DNA of 52,323 bases from JAXMBN01 sp046349875 (lineage in GTDB: Bacteria; Planctomycetota; Planctomycetia; Pirellulales; Pirellulaceae): assembly GCA_046349875.1 (NCBI GenBank), contig JAXMBN010000039.1:1-52323 (forward strand), in the 5' to 3' direction. Position 1 is the first letter of the stretch. Every line of letters begins with the position of its first letter. Below are positions 1 through 9,027 of the stretch, one piece after another. Below the pieces are notes generated by a model that was not told the DNA's origin, made no database searches, and saw only the letters and a list, made by a program, of their open reading frames with translations. The position numbers and the translations under genes are program-made.

Positions 1-1373
1 AACGCCGCATCGCTCTTGCTCAATTCATTGCGAAGCCGAACATGCTCCGCTTCAATCTCGTTCATGGCTTCGATGGCTTGGCTCCAAACTTCTTCTGCAA
101 GCTTGGCTGCCTCTTGAAGTTTTGCCTCTTGAGCGGTCATGCCTTCCAATTCGGCTTGGAGTTTGGGCAAGTCGACGGTGAGCAAGCTGTCCGCAGCCGA
201 TTCGACGGGGAGTCGATTGGATCGTTGGTAAGCTTGCGAAAGAACAATCTGCCGAAGAAATGCTTTGGCATCAAATCGAAGCTCGATCAAACCATCGGTG
301 ATTCCTTGAAGGAGTTGCGGATTATCGGGTGGATTGTCGGGATGATGCATGTCCAAGGGATGGACGATTCCTTCGCCAAAGGCCAAAGCCCAAAGTCGAT
401 TGGACCAGTTTTCGGCAAAGGGACGAAGCTGAGGATCAGTGACCAGTGGAGCCAGTTCGGTGCGGCGCGATCGCGTAGGCTTTCGCGGCGATTCGCCCAC
501 CATCCAAGAAACAGCGGGCTCTTGATAGCGTTGCGATGGTATCTGGTACGCTTCCCACGTTGGCAGTCGATCGAGCAAAGCTGGCCCAGACCAGTGCGGT
601 TTTCCTTTGGCAAACACCGATTCGTAAGGCGTATCGCTGGCGGCCTTCTCCACATACAGTTTCATCTTTTGATCTTTGTTTTCTGCATCCTTGTAGGTGA
701 TCTCAACCAATGAACTCGATGCGAAGAACGCCACAAGTCCCTGGTAGTCGCGTTGGCGATAATCAGCGATCAAGGGATGGTCGTGGCATTGAGCGCACTG
801 GATGTCGCGCCCAAGAAAGATGCGGCTAAAATCGCGGGTGATGAGATGCGGGTCGCCGTCGCGATCAAGGAAGAAGCGTTGCGCAGGGCGCGTGTCGCGA
901 TTCCACCATTCGCTACCCACAATCTTTCGCGTGAGGGAATCGAGCGGTGTTCCTTCATCGATTTGCGTTCGAAGCCACGTAAGCCAAGCCTGACGATCGA
1001 CGTTCTGCGCAGGGCGTCGTTCCATGAGCGTGAGGTCGAGCCACGTGACCATCTTCTCCGAGAAGAGAGGATCGGCAAAGAATCGATCGACCCATTTCAT
1101 CCGTTTGTTAGGATCGGCGTCTGCTGCGAACTCTTGAAGCTCACCTGCCGTAGGCACTGTATTGCGAAGATCCAAGGAGAGACGGCGAAGGAAGAGACCA
1201 TCCTCAACCGGTGTTGCAACCAAGGGGCTAGCAGGAAGTGGAATCCATTGGTCGATTCGTTGGTGTAATTCTTGAGCGAGGATCGCACGAGATGCCAACG
1301 CCATGATCATGAGGATCAAAGTGGGCTGGGCCACGCGGAGCATCCAAGCTCGAGTGCAGTTCATGGAAGACAT
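1..1373 (-). CDS. DUF1549/DUF1553 (PSCyt2/PSD1) secreted protein, 3' end missing
   Basis: The reading frame is open from the ATG at 1373 to the left edge (457 codons seen) with no stop, so the C-terminus lies outside the window. A signal peptide is visible at residues 1 to about 33 (hydrophobic core LILMIMALA, cleavage near LAQE). Residues about 36-220 match DUF1549 (PSCyt2), including the family's FLGRDIQCAQCHDHP stretch near 186-200, a CxxCH motif that could bind heme. From about residue 300 the PSD1 (DUF1553) signature begins (NRLWALAFGEG, HPDNPPDNP, QAYQRSNR). The last 60 residues become a charged heptad-like coiled coil, which is unusual inside PSD1. It is divergent from a DUF1501 gene, its standard partner in Planctomycetes. 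The exact function of the family is unknown. A second ATG at 1364 is possible. Confidence 0.88.
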   Translation of the reverse strand, partial: MSSMNCTRAWMLRVAQPTLILMIMALASRAILAQELHQRIDQWIPLPASPLVATPVEDGLFLRRLSLDLRNTVPTAGELQEFAADADPNKRMKWVDRFFADPLFSEKMVTWLDLTLMERRPAQNVDRQAWLTWLRTQIDEGTPLDSLTRKIVGSEWWNRDTRPAQRFFLDRDGDPHLITRDFSRIFLGRDIQCAQCHDHPLIADYRQRDYQGLVAFFASSSLVEITYKDAENKDQKMKLYVEKAASDTPYESVFAKGKPHWSGPALLDRLPTWEAYQIPSQRYQEPAVSWMVGESPRKPTRSRRTELAPLVTDPQLRPFAENWSNRLWALAFGEGIVHPLDMHHPDNPPDNPQLLQGITDGLIELRFDAKAFLRQIVLSQAYQRSNRLPVESAADSLLTVDLPKLQAELEGMTAQEAKLQEAAKLAEEVWSQAIEAMNEIEAEHVRLRNELSKSDAA

Positions 1374-1663
1374 GTTGACGTCTCGGTAGGTAGGAAGGAT
1401 ACGTCATAGGCGGGATGTCGAACTAGAAATCGTCTGGGGCTATCCCCGCGTCCTGATAAAAATCTCGTTCGACACAACTTTTATTGTCTTAGGTACCAGT
1501 CAGAATTGCAAGTTCGGTAAAACCGGTTCTTTCGGGTGGTTCGGTCGGCAATGCAAGAGCAATCGACGGTGACAGCGGTTAGACTAGAAATTCGAGTCAC
1601 CAAATGATGTTGGTCGATTCGAATGCCTGCCTATTCACCCTCCTTGATCACGATTGAATACCT
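1374..1663. promoter_or_regulatory. Divergent intergenic region, DUF1549 / DUF1501
   Basis: This 290-base gap separates two genes transcribed away from each other, so it must hold both promoters. I see no convincing -35/-10 pair and no strong Shine-Dalgarno sequence before either start. The AT-richest stretch is near 1455-1490. Nothing else recognisable is present. Confidence 0.4.
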
Positions 1664-3085
1664 ATGCTTCCCGTTTCTATAGCGCGGCGATCGTTTCTCA
1701 CTTCGACCGGGATTAGCCTTGGAGCCATGGCATTTCAAAGCATGCAATCGCATGCAAGCGAACACGATGGCAAACGCGATGATTGGACTGGAGTGATTCA
1801 GCCATTCCATCATCCACCCAAAGCCAAACGCATTATTTGGTTGTATATGGCGGGAGGGATGAGCCATCTCGATACGTTTGACTTCAAGCAGAAGCTTGTT
1901 GATCTGCATGGTCAACCGATGCCAGAGTCGATCACGAAAGGCCAGCAGATTGCACAGCTTCAGGGGAAGAAGTTGCAAGTCTTCGCGCCTCAGCATGCAT
2001 TTCAGAAATGGGGCAAGTCGGGACAAGAGATCAGCGTTATCTTTCCCGAGTTAGCATCGCGCTGTGCCGATGATATGTGCATCATCAAGTCGTTGCACAC
2101 CGATGCCATCAACCATGATCCGGCCCATACATTTATGAATACTGGATCGATGATCTCGGGCAGGCCCGCCATGGGATCGTGGCTTCTTTACGGCCTTGGG
2201 GCGCAGTCGCAGAACTTGCCTGGATTTGTGGTGATGGTCTCAACTGGCAAGTATGGTCAGAAGCAACCCATTGCAGCGCGGCAATGGCATTCGGGATTTC
2301 TTCCGGGGAGATTTCAAGGAGTTGAATTCCGAAGCGTTGGAGATCCTGTGATGTTTGTTCGCAATCCCGACGGAGTTTCGCTCGAACATCAGAAGGATGT
2401 GGTCGATGCAGCCATTGCGATGAATCGCATCGCCGATAAATCGCTTCATGATCCTGAAATTGCGACTCGCGTGAGTCAGTATGAACTTGCTTTTCGCATG
2501 CAGACCAGCGTCCCGGAATTGATGGACATTCGCGACGAATCCAAGGAAACTCTAGAACTCTACGGTACCAAGGGAGGCGATGGATCGTTTGCTTCCAATT
2601 GTCTTTTGGCCAGGAGGCTCGCCGAGCGAGGTGTGCGGTTCATTCAGCTTTATCATCGCGATTGGGATCATCATGGTTCGGTGAAATCGCATATCGAAGG
2701 GAGTGCGAAGGAAGTCGATCGCGGAGCCGCAGCGCTCCTCGAGGACCTCAAACGTCGCGGGATGCTCGAAGATACCATCGTGGTCTTCGGTTCGGAGTTT
2801 GGGAGAACACCGATGGCGCAAGGCGATGGTCGCGATCACCATTTAGCCGGCTTCACCATGTGGTTTGCCGGCGGTGGATTCAAGCCTGGCATCACCTTCG
2901 GTGGAACGGATGATTTTGGATACCACGCAGTGGAGAATCGTGTATCCGTGCATGATGTGCACGCCACACTTTTGCACCAAATGGGTATCGATCACAACCG
3001 TTTCACGTATAAGGTGCAGGGGCTAGATGCAAAGCTGACCGGTGTCGAACCTTGCCGAGTTCTCAACGAAGTACTCGGCTCTTAG
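1664..3085 (+). CDS. DUF1501 domain-containing protein, Tat-exported
   Basis: At 473 residues the protein has the normal length for DUF1501, a sulfatase/alkaline-phosphatase-like fold family abundant in Planctomycetes. The N-terminus carries a twin-arginine signal (ARRSFLTSTG, residues 8-17) followed by a hydrophobic stretch, so it is probably exported folded. Family motifs include WLYMAGGMSHLDTFD near residue 60, HDPAHTFMNTGSM, GRPAMGSWLLYGLG, and the C-terminal blocks GSEFGRTPM and GRDHHLAGFTMWFAGGG. The gene opens with a good ATG at 1664. It is divergent from a DUF1549/DUF1553 gene; the two families usually occur together and are thought to act as a secreted pair, with no settled biochemical role. 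Confidence 0.93.
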   Translation: MLPVSIARRSFLTSTGISLGAMAFQSMQSHASEHDGKRDDWTGVIQPFHHPPKAKRIIWLYMAGGMSHLDTFDFKQKLVDLHGQPMPESITKGQQIAQLQGKKLQVFAPQHAFQKWGKSGQEISVIFPELASRCADDMCIIKSLHTDAINHDPAHTFMNTGSMISGRPAMGSWLLYGLGAQSQNLPGFVVMVSTGKYGQKQPIAARQWHSGFLPGRFQGVEFRSVGDPVMFVRNPDGVSLEHQKDVVDAAIAMNRIADKSLHDPEIATRVSQYELAFRMQTSVPELMDIRDESKETLELYGTKGGDGSFASNCLLARRLAERGVRFIQLYHRDWDHHGSVKSHIEGSAKEVDRGAAALLEDLKRRGMLEDTIVVFGSEFGRTPMAQGDGRDHHLAGFTMWFAGGGFKPGITFGGTDDFGYHAVENRVSVHDVHATLLHQMGIDHNRFTYKVQGLDAKLTGVEPCRVLNEVLGS

Positions 3086-3110
3086 ATTGTGAACGGTCTT
3101 AGATCGCGAA

Positions 3111-3142
3111 GGACCTAAAAAGCTCAGGGCCTAAAAAACTCA
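3111..3142. repeat. Two tandem 16-bp repeats in a convergent gap
   Basis: GGACCTAAAAAGCTCA is followed at once by GGGCCTAAAAAACTCA, matching at 14 of 16 positions. The pair lies just after the DUF1501 stop and before the end of the opposing gene. No stem-loop is obvious. Confidence 0.6.
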
Positions 3143-3193
3143 AGGCACAAGCAGCATGCAATCGTCGAGCGACCGATGAAGTGAAGATGGCGT

Positions 3194-3778
3194 CTACTTT
3201 TTGGTGATGAGCACGAGCAAGTAGCAACCTTCACCATTGGACGATCCACCGATCAGCGTTGGGCGACCTAGTTCAAAAGGAAGTGTCGTCTTGTGGCGCA
3301 CCTGAGTGATGGTGGAAGGGGCATCGTCATCACCTTTGGGTCCAAGGCGCGAAGCTTCGTAGCTGAATTCCATAGAGACTGACGCCGATTGATCGAATGT
3401 TGTCAGAGTTAAATTAACGCTTGTACCAATCTGTTGCATCGCGAAACTCCTAGTGGTTGTCCTCCCCACGGGATTCTGCATTGTGCCCATCGACATTGGT
3501 ACGGAACGTCCGACCTGCACAAAGGATTCGATGGAGTTTTGTGCCGAGAGTTGCAGCGATTCGATGACCTCCACTTTGCCTTCTTTCACCGATCCTTCCC
3601 AGGCCGCAACGATGTCTTTCGGATTGGATTTATTGAGGATTTTGAAGTCGATGAACTGAACGAGATAGGAATCACCGTGCCCATTGGATTCGGTCGGAGA
3701 GGTTGCCTTCGCCTGATTTGAAACGGAAGCGAGTAAGGTCACGAAAAGCAGAAGAAGTTGCAAGAATCGTGTGCTCAT
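3194..3778 (-). CDS. Small secreted protein, secretin-like C-terminal strand pattern
   Basis: The 194-residue product starts with a clear signal peptide (FLQLLLLFVTLLASVSNQAKA, residues 5-25). I do not recognise a named family. The body is rich in predicted beta strands with alternating hydrophobic residues, and the end (GRPTLIGGSS, then LLVLITKK) resembles the last strands of type II/III secretion secretins, where a similar G-P-L-L-G-S ending is common. The resemblance is short, and the protein is far smaller than a secretin, so it could be a free beta-domain related to them. It is convergent with the DUF1501 gene and divergent from the DUF1559 gene. Confidence 0.6.
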   Translation of the reverse strand: MSTRFLQLLLLFVTLLASVSNQAKATSPTESNGHGDSYLVQFIDFKILNKSNPKDIVAAWEGSVKEGKVEVIESLQLSAQNSIESFVQVGRSVPMSMGTMQNPVGRTTTRSFAMQQIGTSVNLTLTTFDQSASVSMEFSYEASRLGPKGDDDAPSTITQVRHKTTLPFELGRPTLIGGSSNGEGCYLLVLITKK

Positions 3779-3949
3779 GAGATTCCCTTTCTGATGGAAG
3801 AATCAAACAGTGGATGAGTGGATCAACCCTCCGTGATCGATCAGTTTCGCGGTGCCTTCGAGTCTAGACAAAAATCTCTGGTATTTTACCTAAAAAGAGG
3901 TAGATTGTTAGCTTCACATTGGATGAAAGCCGAGTTCAGGAACTTTTTG

Positions 3950-4701
3950 ATGTCTCAATACAATCCGCCCTCTACCCAATCCTCGTCCTCATCTTCCACG
4001 GCCGTTCTCGTGATCGTCTTGCTCGGGGGAGCTCTTTTCGCAGCACTGGTATGTGGCGGCATTCTTGTGGCGCTGTTATTGCCAGCTGTTCAATCGGCAC
4101 GGGAAGCAGCTCGCCGCATGCAATGCAGCAATAATCTCAAGCAGATTGTTTTGGCCCTTCACAATTATGAGACTGTCTACAAATCATTACCGCCGGCCTA
4201 TACCGTCGATGCCAATGGCAATCGACTTCACAGTTGGCGAACGCTCATTTTGCCTTATCTTGAATATCAAGACCTCTATGCACAGGTCGACCTTTCAAAG
4301 CCTTGGAATGATCCGGCAAATGCCGTCCTGCAGACGGCAGACATTCCCTTTTATCGCTGTCCATCGGCGCTTCCCGAGCCGGGAACGACCAATTATCAAG
4401 TTGTGGTGGATCCCTCCAGCGTGTTTCCCGGAAGCACCTCGGTCTCTTTTATGAAAGTATCCGATGGTCTAGCCAACACGGTGCTAGTGGTGGAAGTGGA
4501 TCGAACGCAAGCGGTGAAATGGGCAGAGCCTAGAGATTTGGATATGCAGCGCTCCAAGCGTCAGGCGAGGGTTGGCACCGAGGCGTACGAAATGTCTCGA
4601 TGGGAGATGGCTCGGTCAGAGCGGTGTCGAATTCAATGGATCCCAATGTTTGGCGAGCCATGGTCACCAAAGATGGCGGAGAATTGGTTGGGTTGCAGTA
4701 A
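3950..4701 (+). CDS. DUF1559 / prepilin H-X9-DG protein, one-base frameshift
   Basis: The start at 3950 (MSQYNPP) is chosen over an upstream start at 3818 because the preceding 44 residues are not family-like. A Ser/Gln-rich head is followed by a transmembrane segment and the DUF1559 signature (LLPAVQSAREAARRMQC, NNLKQIVLALHNYE), then SWRTLILPYLEYQDLY and FYRCPSA. The in-phase frame runs on to 4735 with nonsense after codon DLD at about 4543. One frame over, from 4544, the expected tail appears: WHRGVRNVSMGDGSVRAVSNS ends with an exact H-X9-DG motif, then the strand KDGGELVGLQ and a stop at 4699-4701. One base is therefore missing near 4541-4546. Family members are pilin-like surface proteins. 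Whether the gene is broken or misread cannot be told here. Confidence 0.85.
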
Positions 4702-4731
4702 CCTCTCAAAAGTTTACTTCAAAAGCAGACT

Positions 4732-5266
4732 CTAACCGTCCATCATAGCAGCGAGTGCTTCCACCGTTCGATAATTGCGGGCGGTGGCATCCACTCGCAG
4801 TTTCTTCGGCCATCGAAGCCAATTTCGAGTCTCCGAATCCGTCGGGTGTCCACAAGTAAAATACCTTGCCTCGAATTTGAAAGTGCTCTGACGGCTTTTT
4901 GATCGCTTTCAAGCCATCGAGGTCCGCCTCTTGCGGTGCTTGTCGCAAGAAATAAAAGTGCAAGTTCTTCGGAGTTTCGACCGCAGAAGGAAAAGGGTTA
5001 TCGGCGATCGCTTGTTGCAAGTCGATGTGCGAAAGGAGAAGAATCTTGGGCCGAAAACCTTGTCGAGCTTCGATCGCGTCGGCGATGGCGGTTTCCAGTT
5101 TCTCTGCCGATCGCATCGACGATTGGAACAAAGCATTTCCACTTTGAATGTAGGTTTTTACCTGGCGGCAGCCGAGGCTTTCCAATTCCTTGGAAAGCAC
5201 GGCCATCGGTAACGAGTTCTTGCCACCAACATTGATACCACGAAACAATGCAATCCAACCAGGCAT
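4732..5266 (-). CDS. DUF1697 family protein, one-base frameshift near its end
   Basis: The N-terminus WIALFRGINVGGKNSLPM, the block VKTYIQSGNALFQS and the late block YLWTPDGFGDSKLA identify DUF1697, a small cytoplasmic family of unknown function. The ATG at 5266 (MPGWIALFRG) fits the family better than the upstream start at 5317. The starting frame continues to 4706 with unrelated residues. Shifting one base at about 4803-4812 restores the family ending KKLRVDATARNYRTVEAL, then AAMMDG and a stop at 4732-4734. One extra base is present relative to an intact gene. It is convergent with the DUF1559 gene, only 30 bases away. Confidence 0.85.
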
Positions 5267-5356
5267 GCTGATTCCAAACGAAGCGACCATGAACGAATAA
5301 TGATTAGGAGTCTTCACCCACGCATGGATCTATCGTGAAGGAATTGTCGCTAAGGT

Positions 5357-7294
5357 TCAAGGTTGGTTATCGGAATAGCCAGGCGCTTTCTGAAGAGTTC
5401 CCCGTACCTCGGTTTGATCGTAGGTGAGCGCCAGCGATTCACCAATGAAGAAGGTATGGAAATCGGCCACCGCCAAATTGTAGGTGGGCACTTCGGACGA
5501 GAGCGTTTCAATCGAGCGAATCTCTTCAGTCCCTTGCGCCGTTCGCAAGTGCATGCCTGGTTGGAGACGGGCCGTGCGTTCCCAGCCTTGCCCCGCCACC
5601 CAGCAACTATGGCCATAGCTCGAGGTCCAATTGCCTCCATCGGTGATCACTCGAAGCACGCTCGTAGGCGTTGTTTTTGAGGTTTGCAGAACAGGTTTGA
5701 GTGCAAGCTCGCCAGTTTCAATGCTCTGCGCAAGAACTCGGTCACCAACTTGAATTTCTTCGATCTCACGCAAACCATTTTCTGTTTGAACGAGCGTACC
5801 GGCTGCAAAGCAATCGCGAGCTCGAGCAATCGCGACCGGATCAAACGTATAACCATTTCCATGAGCATTGCGGGTCCGCGCTGGTGTGACCCGCCGCCGA
5901 TTGCCGCTCTGATTTGTCGGATTGTTTTGAAAGTTGTAAGTAGCTGTCACAAGCACTTGATGCGTCTGTACTGCCTGAGAGTAGTCGATTCCGGCGAATT
6001 GGTGACGCGCTGGCTTAGGCCCTTCGTCCCGAAAGCAATAATCATGGCTCCACCAGTTCCACCATGCTTCAGCCGATTCATCAAGATCTTGACCGGTGGT
6101 TCGTTCCAACACTTGGAAGACACGTAGCATGGCTTGATCATTCCATTGATTTTGGCGGGTGAGCAAATCGCGAGAACGCTTTTGGTCATGATCAAGGTTC
6201 GAAGCGGTGATGAAATGAATCGCAGGACTTTGAAATCGAGTTCCACCTTCGACGTTGAGAATCGAAGAAGATTGGCTTCCCTGTGTCGTTGCGGGAACAT
6301 TCGCATGGATATTGACTCGTTCCTCCGTCTGCAGAACTTTGACAAGTTCGGCGTACTGCCGTTGATGTTTGGTTTCGCGGAACAAGAGTCGACGTAAAGC
6401 CAGAAATCCTTGAGGATCGCGATAGAGCACCGATTCCGTTTGCAGCGGAGATGAGAGCAAGGATAGGGCTTCGGGAACAAAGAGATCTAGAGGATACTTC
6501 TTGAGCTGCTCGATCGCCAATTGTCCGCAGTTGGAGGTCGGATCCGTGATTGCAATGCGGAGCAAGGAAAGGCAAGCCTCGCGGCCGTAAAATTCAGTGA
6601 TCTTTTTGACGAGTGGCAGCGCATGCTCTTGATTCATACGGAGCGCTGTCCACTCCAAAGACTCGATGGCTCGAGCATCACGAATGGATTCTACTTCTGC
6701 CAACGCCTTCTTTTGTATCGATAGTTGATCACTCGCTAACTTCGCAGCGATATTGCGGATTTTGGGTAACCAACTCCGATAATCGGCAAGGCATTGACGG
6801 CTCTGATCTTGAGCCATACGGATCTCGTCTTGAGAATACCATACATCATCGATTTTTACTTCGTGCAGTTTTTCATGCGCAATGACATGATTGGGGTCCA
6901 AACCCAAAACCGCATTCCAATGGGCACGTTCTTGTTCTTGGAGGCCATGTTCATGGCACCATGCCGCAAGACGCATATGCGACTCAATATTTTCGGGCAA
7001 GCTTTGGCGTTGTTCGCGATATTCCTGAAGAACTCGCGAGGGCTGAACTTCTGAAAGCTTGTTGGCATCGATCCATTTTCGATCTACTTGAAGTTGGCCC
7101 GCTTGCCAATGTCTCGCCTCTGAGACGGTTCCTTGAGCCTCTTCCTTGCGTAATCGCCGATCGTTTGATTTGCCATTCAGCTCAGGTTCAATAACAGCTC
7201 GAATCGGATCTTGAAACGGGCCTGCCGACAAAGCCGCTGCTGCATTTGCAAAAACAGTCAAGACGAACACCATTCCCAAGCTTGCTTTATGCAT
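5357..7294 (-). CDS. Secreted helical-repeat protein with C-terminal Hint domain
   Basis: The ATG at 7294 gives a 645-residue protein starting with a signal peptide (MHKASLGMVFVLTVFANAAA); a longer TTG start at 7417 adds a tail unlike a leader. The middle is alpha-helical, resembling TPR/HEAT-type repeats (residues about 90-400). From Cys 495 (codon at 5810-5812) a Hint (hedgehog/intein) domain begins: CFAAGTLV, then GLREIEEIQVGDRVLA, GHSCWV, and the closing block TYNLAVADFHTFFIGES. The nucleophile Cys is present, but the usual terminal His-Asn is replaced by Tyr-Asp (LTYDQ), so N-terminal thiol chemistry is possible while classical Asn cyclisation is unlikely. Only about 20 residues follow, so no toxin or other cargo is attached. 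Its role is unknown. Confidence 0.85.
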   Translation of the reverse strand: MHKASLGMVFVLTVFANAAAALSAGPFQDPIRAVIEPELNGKSNDRRLRKEEAQGTVSEARHWQAGQLQVDRKWIDANKLSEVQPSRVLQEYREQRQSLPENIESHMRLAAWCHEHGLQEQERAHWNAVLGLDPNHVIAHEKLHEVKIDDVWYSQDEIRMAQDQSRQCLADYRSWLPKIRNIAAKLASDQLSIQKKALAEVESIRDARAIESLEWTALRMNQEHALPLVKKITEFYGREACLSLLRIAITDPTSNCGQLAIEQLKKYPLDLFVPEALSLLSSPLQTESVLYRDPQGFLALRRLLFRETKHQRQYAELVKVLQTEERVNIHANVPATTQGSQSSSILNVEGGTRFQSPAIHFITASNLDHDQKRSRDLLTRQNQWNDQAMLRVFQVLERTTGQDLDESAEAWWNWWSHDYCFRDEGPKPARHQFAGIDYSQAVQTHQVLVTATYNFQNNPTNQSGNRRRVTPARTRNAHGNGYTFDPVAIARARDCFAAGTLVQTENGLREIEEIQVGDRVLAQSIETGELALKPVLQTSKTTPTSVLRVITDGGNWTSSYGHSCWVAGQGWERTARLQPGMHLRTAQGTEEIRSIETLSSEVPTYNLAVADFHTFFIGESLALTYDQTEVRGTLQKAPGYSDNQP

Positions 7295-7585
7295 CCCTGA
7301 TACCGTCCGAGCAAAAGGTTTACCGAATTGAAAACACAATAACGACTTGCCTTGAGACTGCGTTTCAATTGCATCAAACCAAAGTCGAGAAAATTTTGCA
7401 ACGATTTTGGAAACCAAATGAGGGATAGAACCACAATTCGATAGAATGAGATTTGGCTGTGCCGATCAAGGACCTATTGAGCCTTTAAGGTGCGGTGCTG
7501 TCGCTCGAAGAGCGAATGGTATCGAATGCGCATCGATCGCACATTCTTAGAAATGGTTTTTGTACTTTTCCTGCGAATCATTGCC

Positions 7586-8929
7586 ATGCAACCGAATCAA
7601 ATGATGCATCAAAGGCGTTCCGTGGTGTTGGCTGCTTGGGGCGTGCGGGCATTTTATGGGATGTGGATCGCCTTATTGGTTGTGGATCGATTGCCTGCAT
7701 TCCCGCCGGTGGATGACAAGGATAAAGGCAACGCATCGCAGATCGAATCGCAAATCGCGGCCTTGCGGCAGTTGAACCAACAATTCGATGTACTGGGAAA
7801 ACGTCAGGATGAGTTGATGGCTTCTAGCAAGCGATGCGTAGAACGCATGAAAGCTTCGCAGCGAGACCTTTCCCAGCTCCAATTAGCTGCTTCTGTTACT
7901 TCGGCCATTCAGCAACAGGCCGCAGAGGCCGAGATGATCGCAGGGGCTGCTTTGCAGGAAATGTTAGCCAATGGAACGGGCGGTACCGTCAATCGACCGC
8001 GACCCATTCCCAGGCCATTTGCAACGCCACGTCTTAGTACTGGAACCGAGTTAGCCGCTGGCGATGTCGCTCGTAGCCAGGTTGCGATGCAATTGACCGC
8101 CGTTCAAATCGATCAATTGAGCACCGCAGCCAGAGCAGCTGTCTCCCGTTTTCAAGAATGCATCAACGATTTGCAGCAGAATCAACGCGAGCTATCACAG
8201 GTTCAGCAAGGGCGGGTTCAGATGCTGGATCGCTATTGGGTCTTTGCTGATCCAACGGCTATTCATTCCCATGCTCACAATGAAGCAGTGATGAGTGAAT
8301 TGAATCAAGCGAGCAAGGACAACCAACCTGCAAGGCTGACGCTTGCTGCTTTCTATCGACGAATCCATTCCTACGAAAAAGCCATTGATGAATGTGATGC
8401 GCTGATTGAGGCGCAGAGTCCTTATGCTCCGATTGCTCTTGCGCTTCGCGCCGATTGTTATGCTCAGCAAGGGAGTGAAAAGAAGTCGAAAGCGGATTTG
8501 CAAAAGGCGATCAAGACGGGAAAAGACGAACCCTACGTTCATTGGATTCGTGCGCGGATGGCGAGTATTGCAAAGAACTGGGGCGAAGCCGAAAGTGAAT
8601 GGCGGGCTGTTCTGAAGTCTGAAAAGCACGAACAGTTAGTCCGACGCGAGCTCGCGTTGGTCATGGCCTCTCGAGCCCAAGCCACCAAGCGGTTGTCGAA
8701 CAAAGTCGTTGAAGAGTTAGAATTGCTCGATCAGGTCTCGGGTGAGAAAGGATGGGGTGTTGCTATGGCAAAGGCTTTTGCAAGCCATGTTGCCAAAGAG
8801 CCTGACCAAGTGACGAAGTTTCTCGATCAAGCAACCGATCGCGGAGCAGAGGATCAGAAAGCCAAAACACAGGCGATTCGCCAAATGCTCGAATCCAACA
8901 CCCTTTGGCAGTGGGACTACGAAGGTTAA
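7586..8929 (+). CDS. Coiled-coil and TPR-repeat protein, membrane-anchored or secreted
   Basis: I choose the ATG at 7586; the open frame extends up to a GTG at 7490 and another ATG at 7526, so the start is uncertain. A hydrophobic segment (FYGMWIALLVV) near residue 25 acts as a signal or anchor. Next comes a Gln/Glu-rich coiled coil (residues about 50-120), then a second one with LQQNQRELSQVQQG. From about residue 250 there are helical pairs typical of TPRs (AFYRRIHSYEKAIDECDALI, ALALRADCYAQQG, WGEAESEWRAVL). No enzyme motif is visible. The gene precedes the sigma factor by about 100 bases and may be co-transcribed with it. Confidence 0.75.
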   Translation: MQPNQMMHQRRSVVLAAWGVRAFYGMWIALLVVDRLPAFPPVDDKDKGNASQIESQIAALRQLNQQFDVLGKRQDELMASSKRCVERMKASQRDLSQLQLAASVTSAIQQQAAEAEMIAGAALQEMLANGTGGTVNRPRPIPRPFATPRLSTGTELAAGDVARSQVAMQLTAVQIDQLSTAARAAVSRFQECINDLQQNQRELSQVQQGRVQMLDRYWVFADPTAIHSHAHNEAVMSELNQASKDNQPARLTLAAFYRRIHSYEKAIDECDALIEAQSPYAPIALALRADCYAQQGSEKKSKADLQKAIKTGKDEPYVHWIRARMASIAKNWGEAESEWRAVLKSEKHEQLVRRELALVMASRAQATKRLSNKVVEELELLDQVSGEKGWGVAMAKAFASHVAKEPDQVTKFLDQATDRGAEDQKAKTQAIRQMLESNTLWQWDYEG

Positions 8930-9027
8930 GAATCGCTCGAATTTCCTACCCCAAAATTGCGGTAAAGCGTCAGGGAATCTATACTAGCGAAAAATGGTCA
9001 TTCTCGGTCCCTCTCGTCACCGCAACC

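Noticed and set aside
42..713. Long + strand frame opposite the DUF1549/DUF1553 gene
   Set aside because: It is antisense to a gene with clear family motifs and has no domain of its own.
5684..6127. 147-residue + strand frame inside the Hint protein gene
   Set aside because: It lies antisense to the Hint and helical-repeat coding sequence and shows no family resemblance.
5357..7294. Polymorphic toxin
   Set aside because: The Hint domain is at the extreme C-terminus with no toxin after it, and no immunity gene follows.
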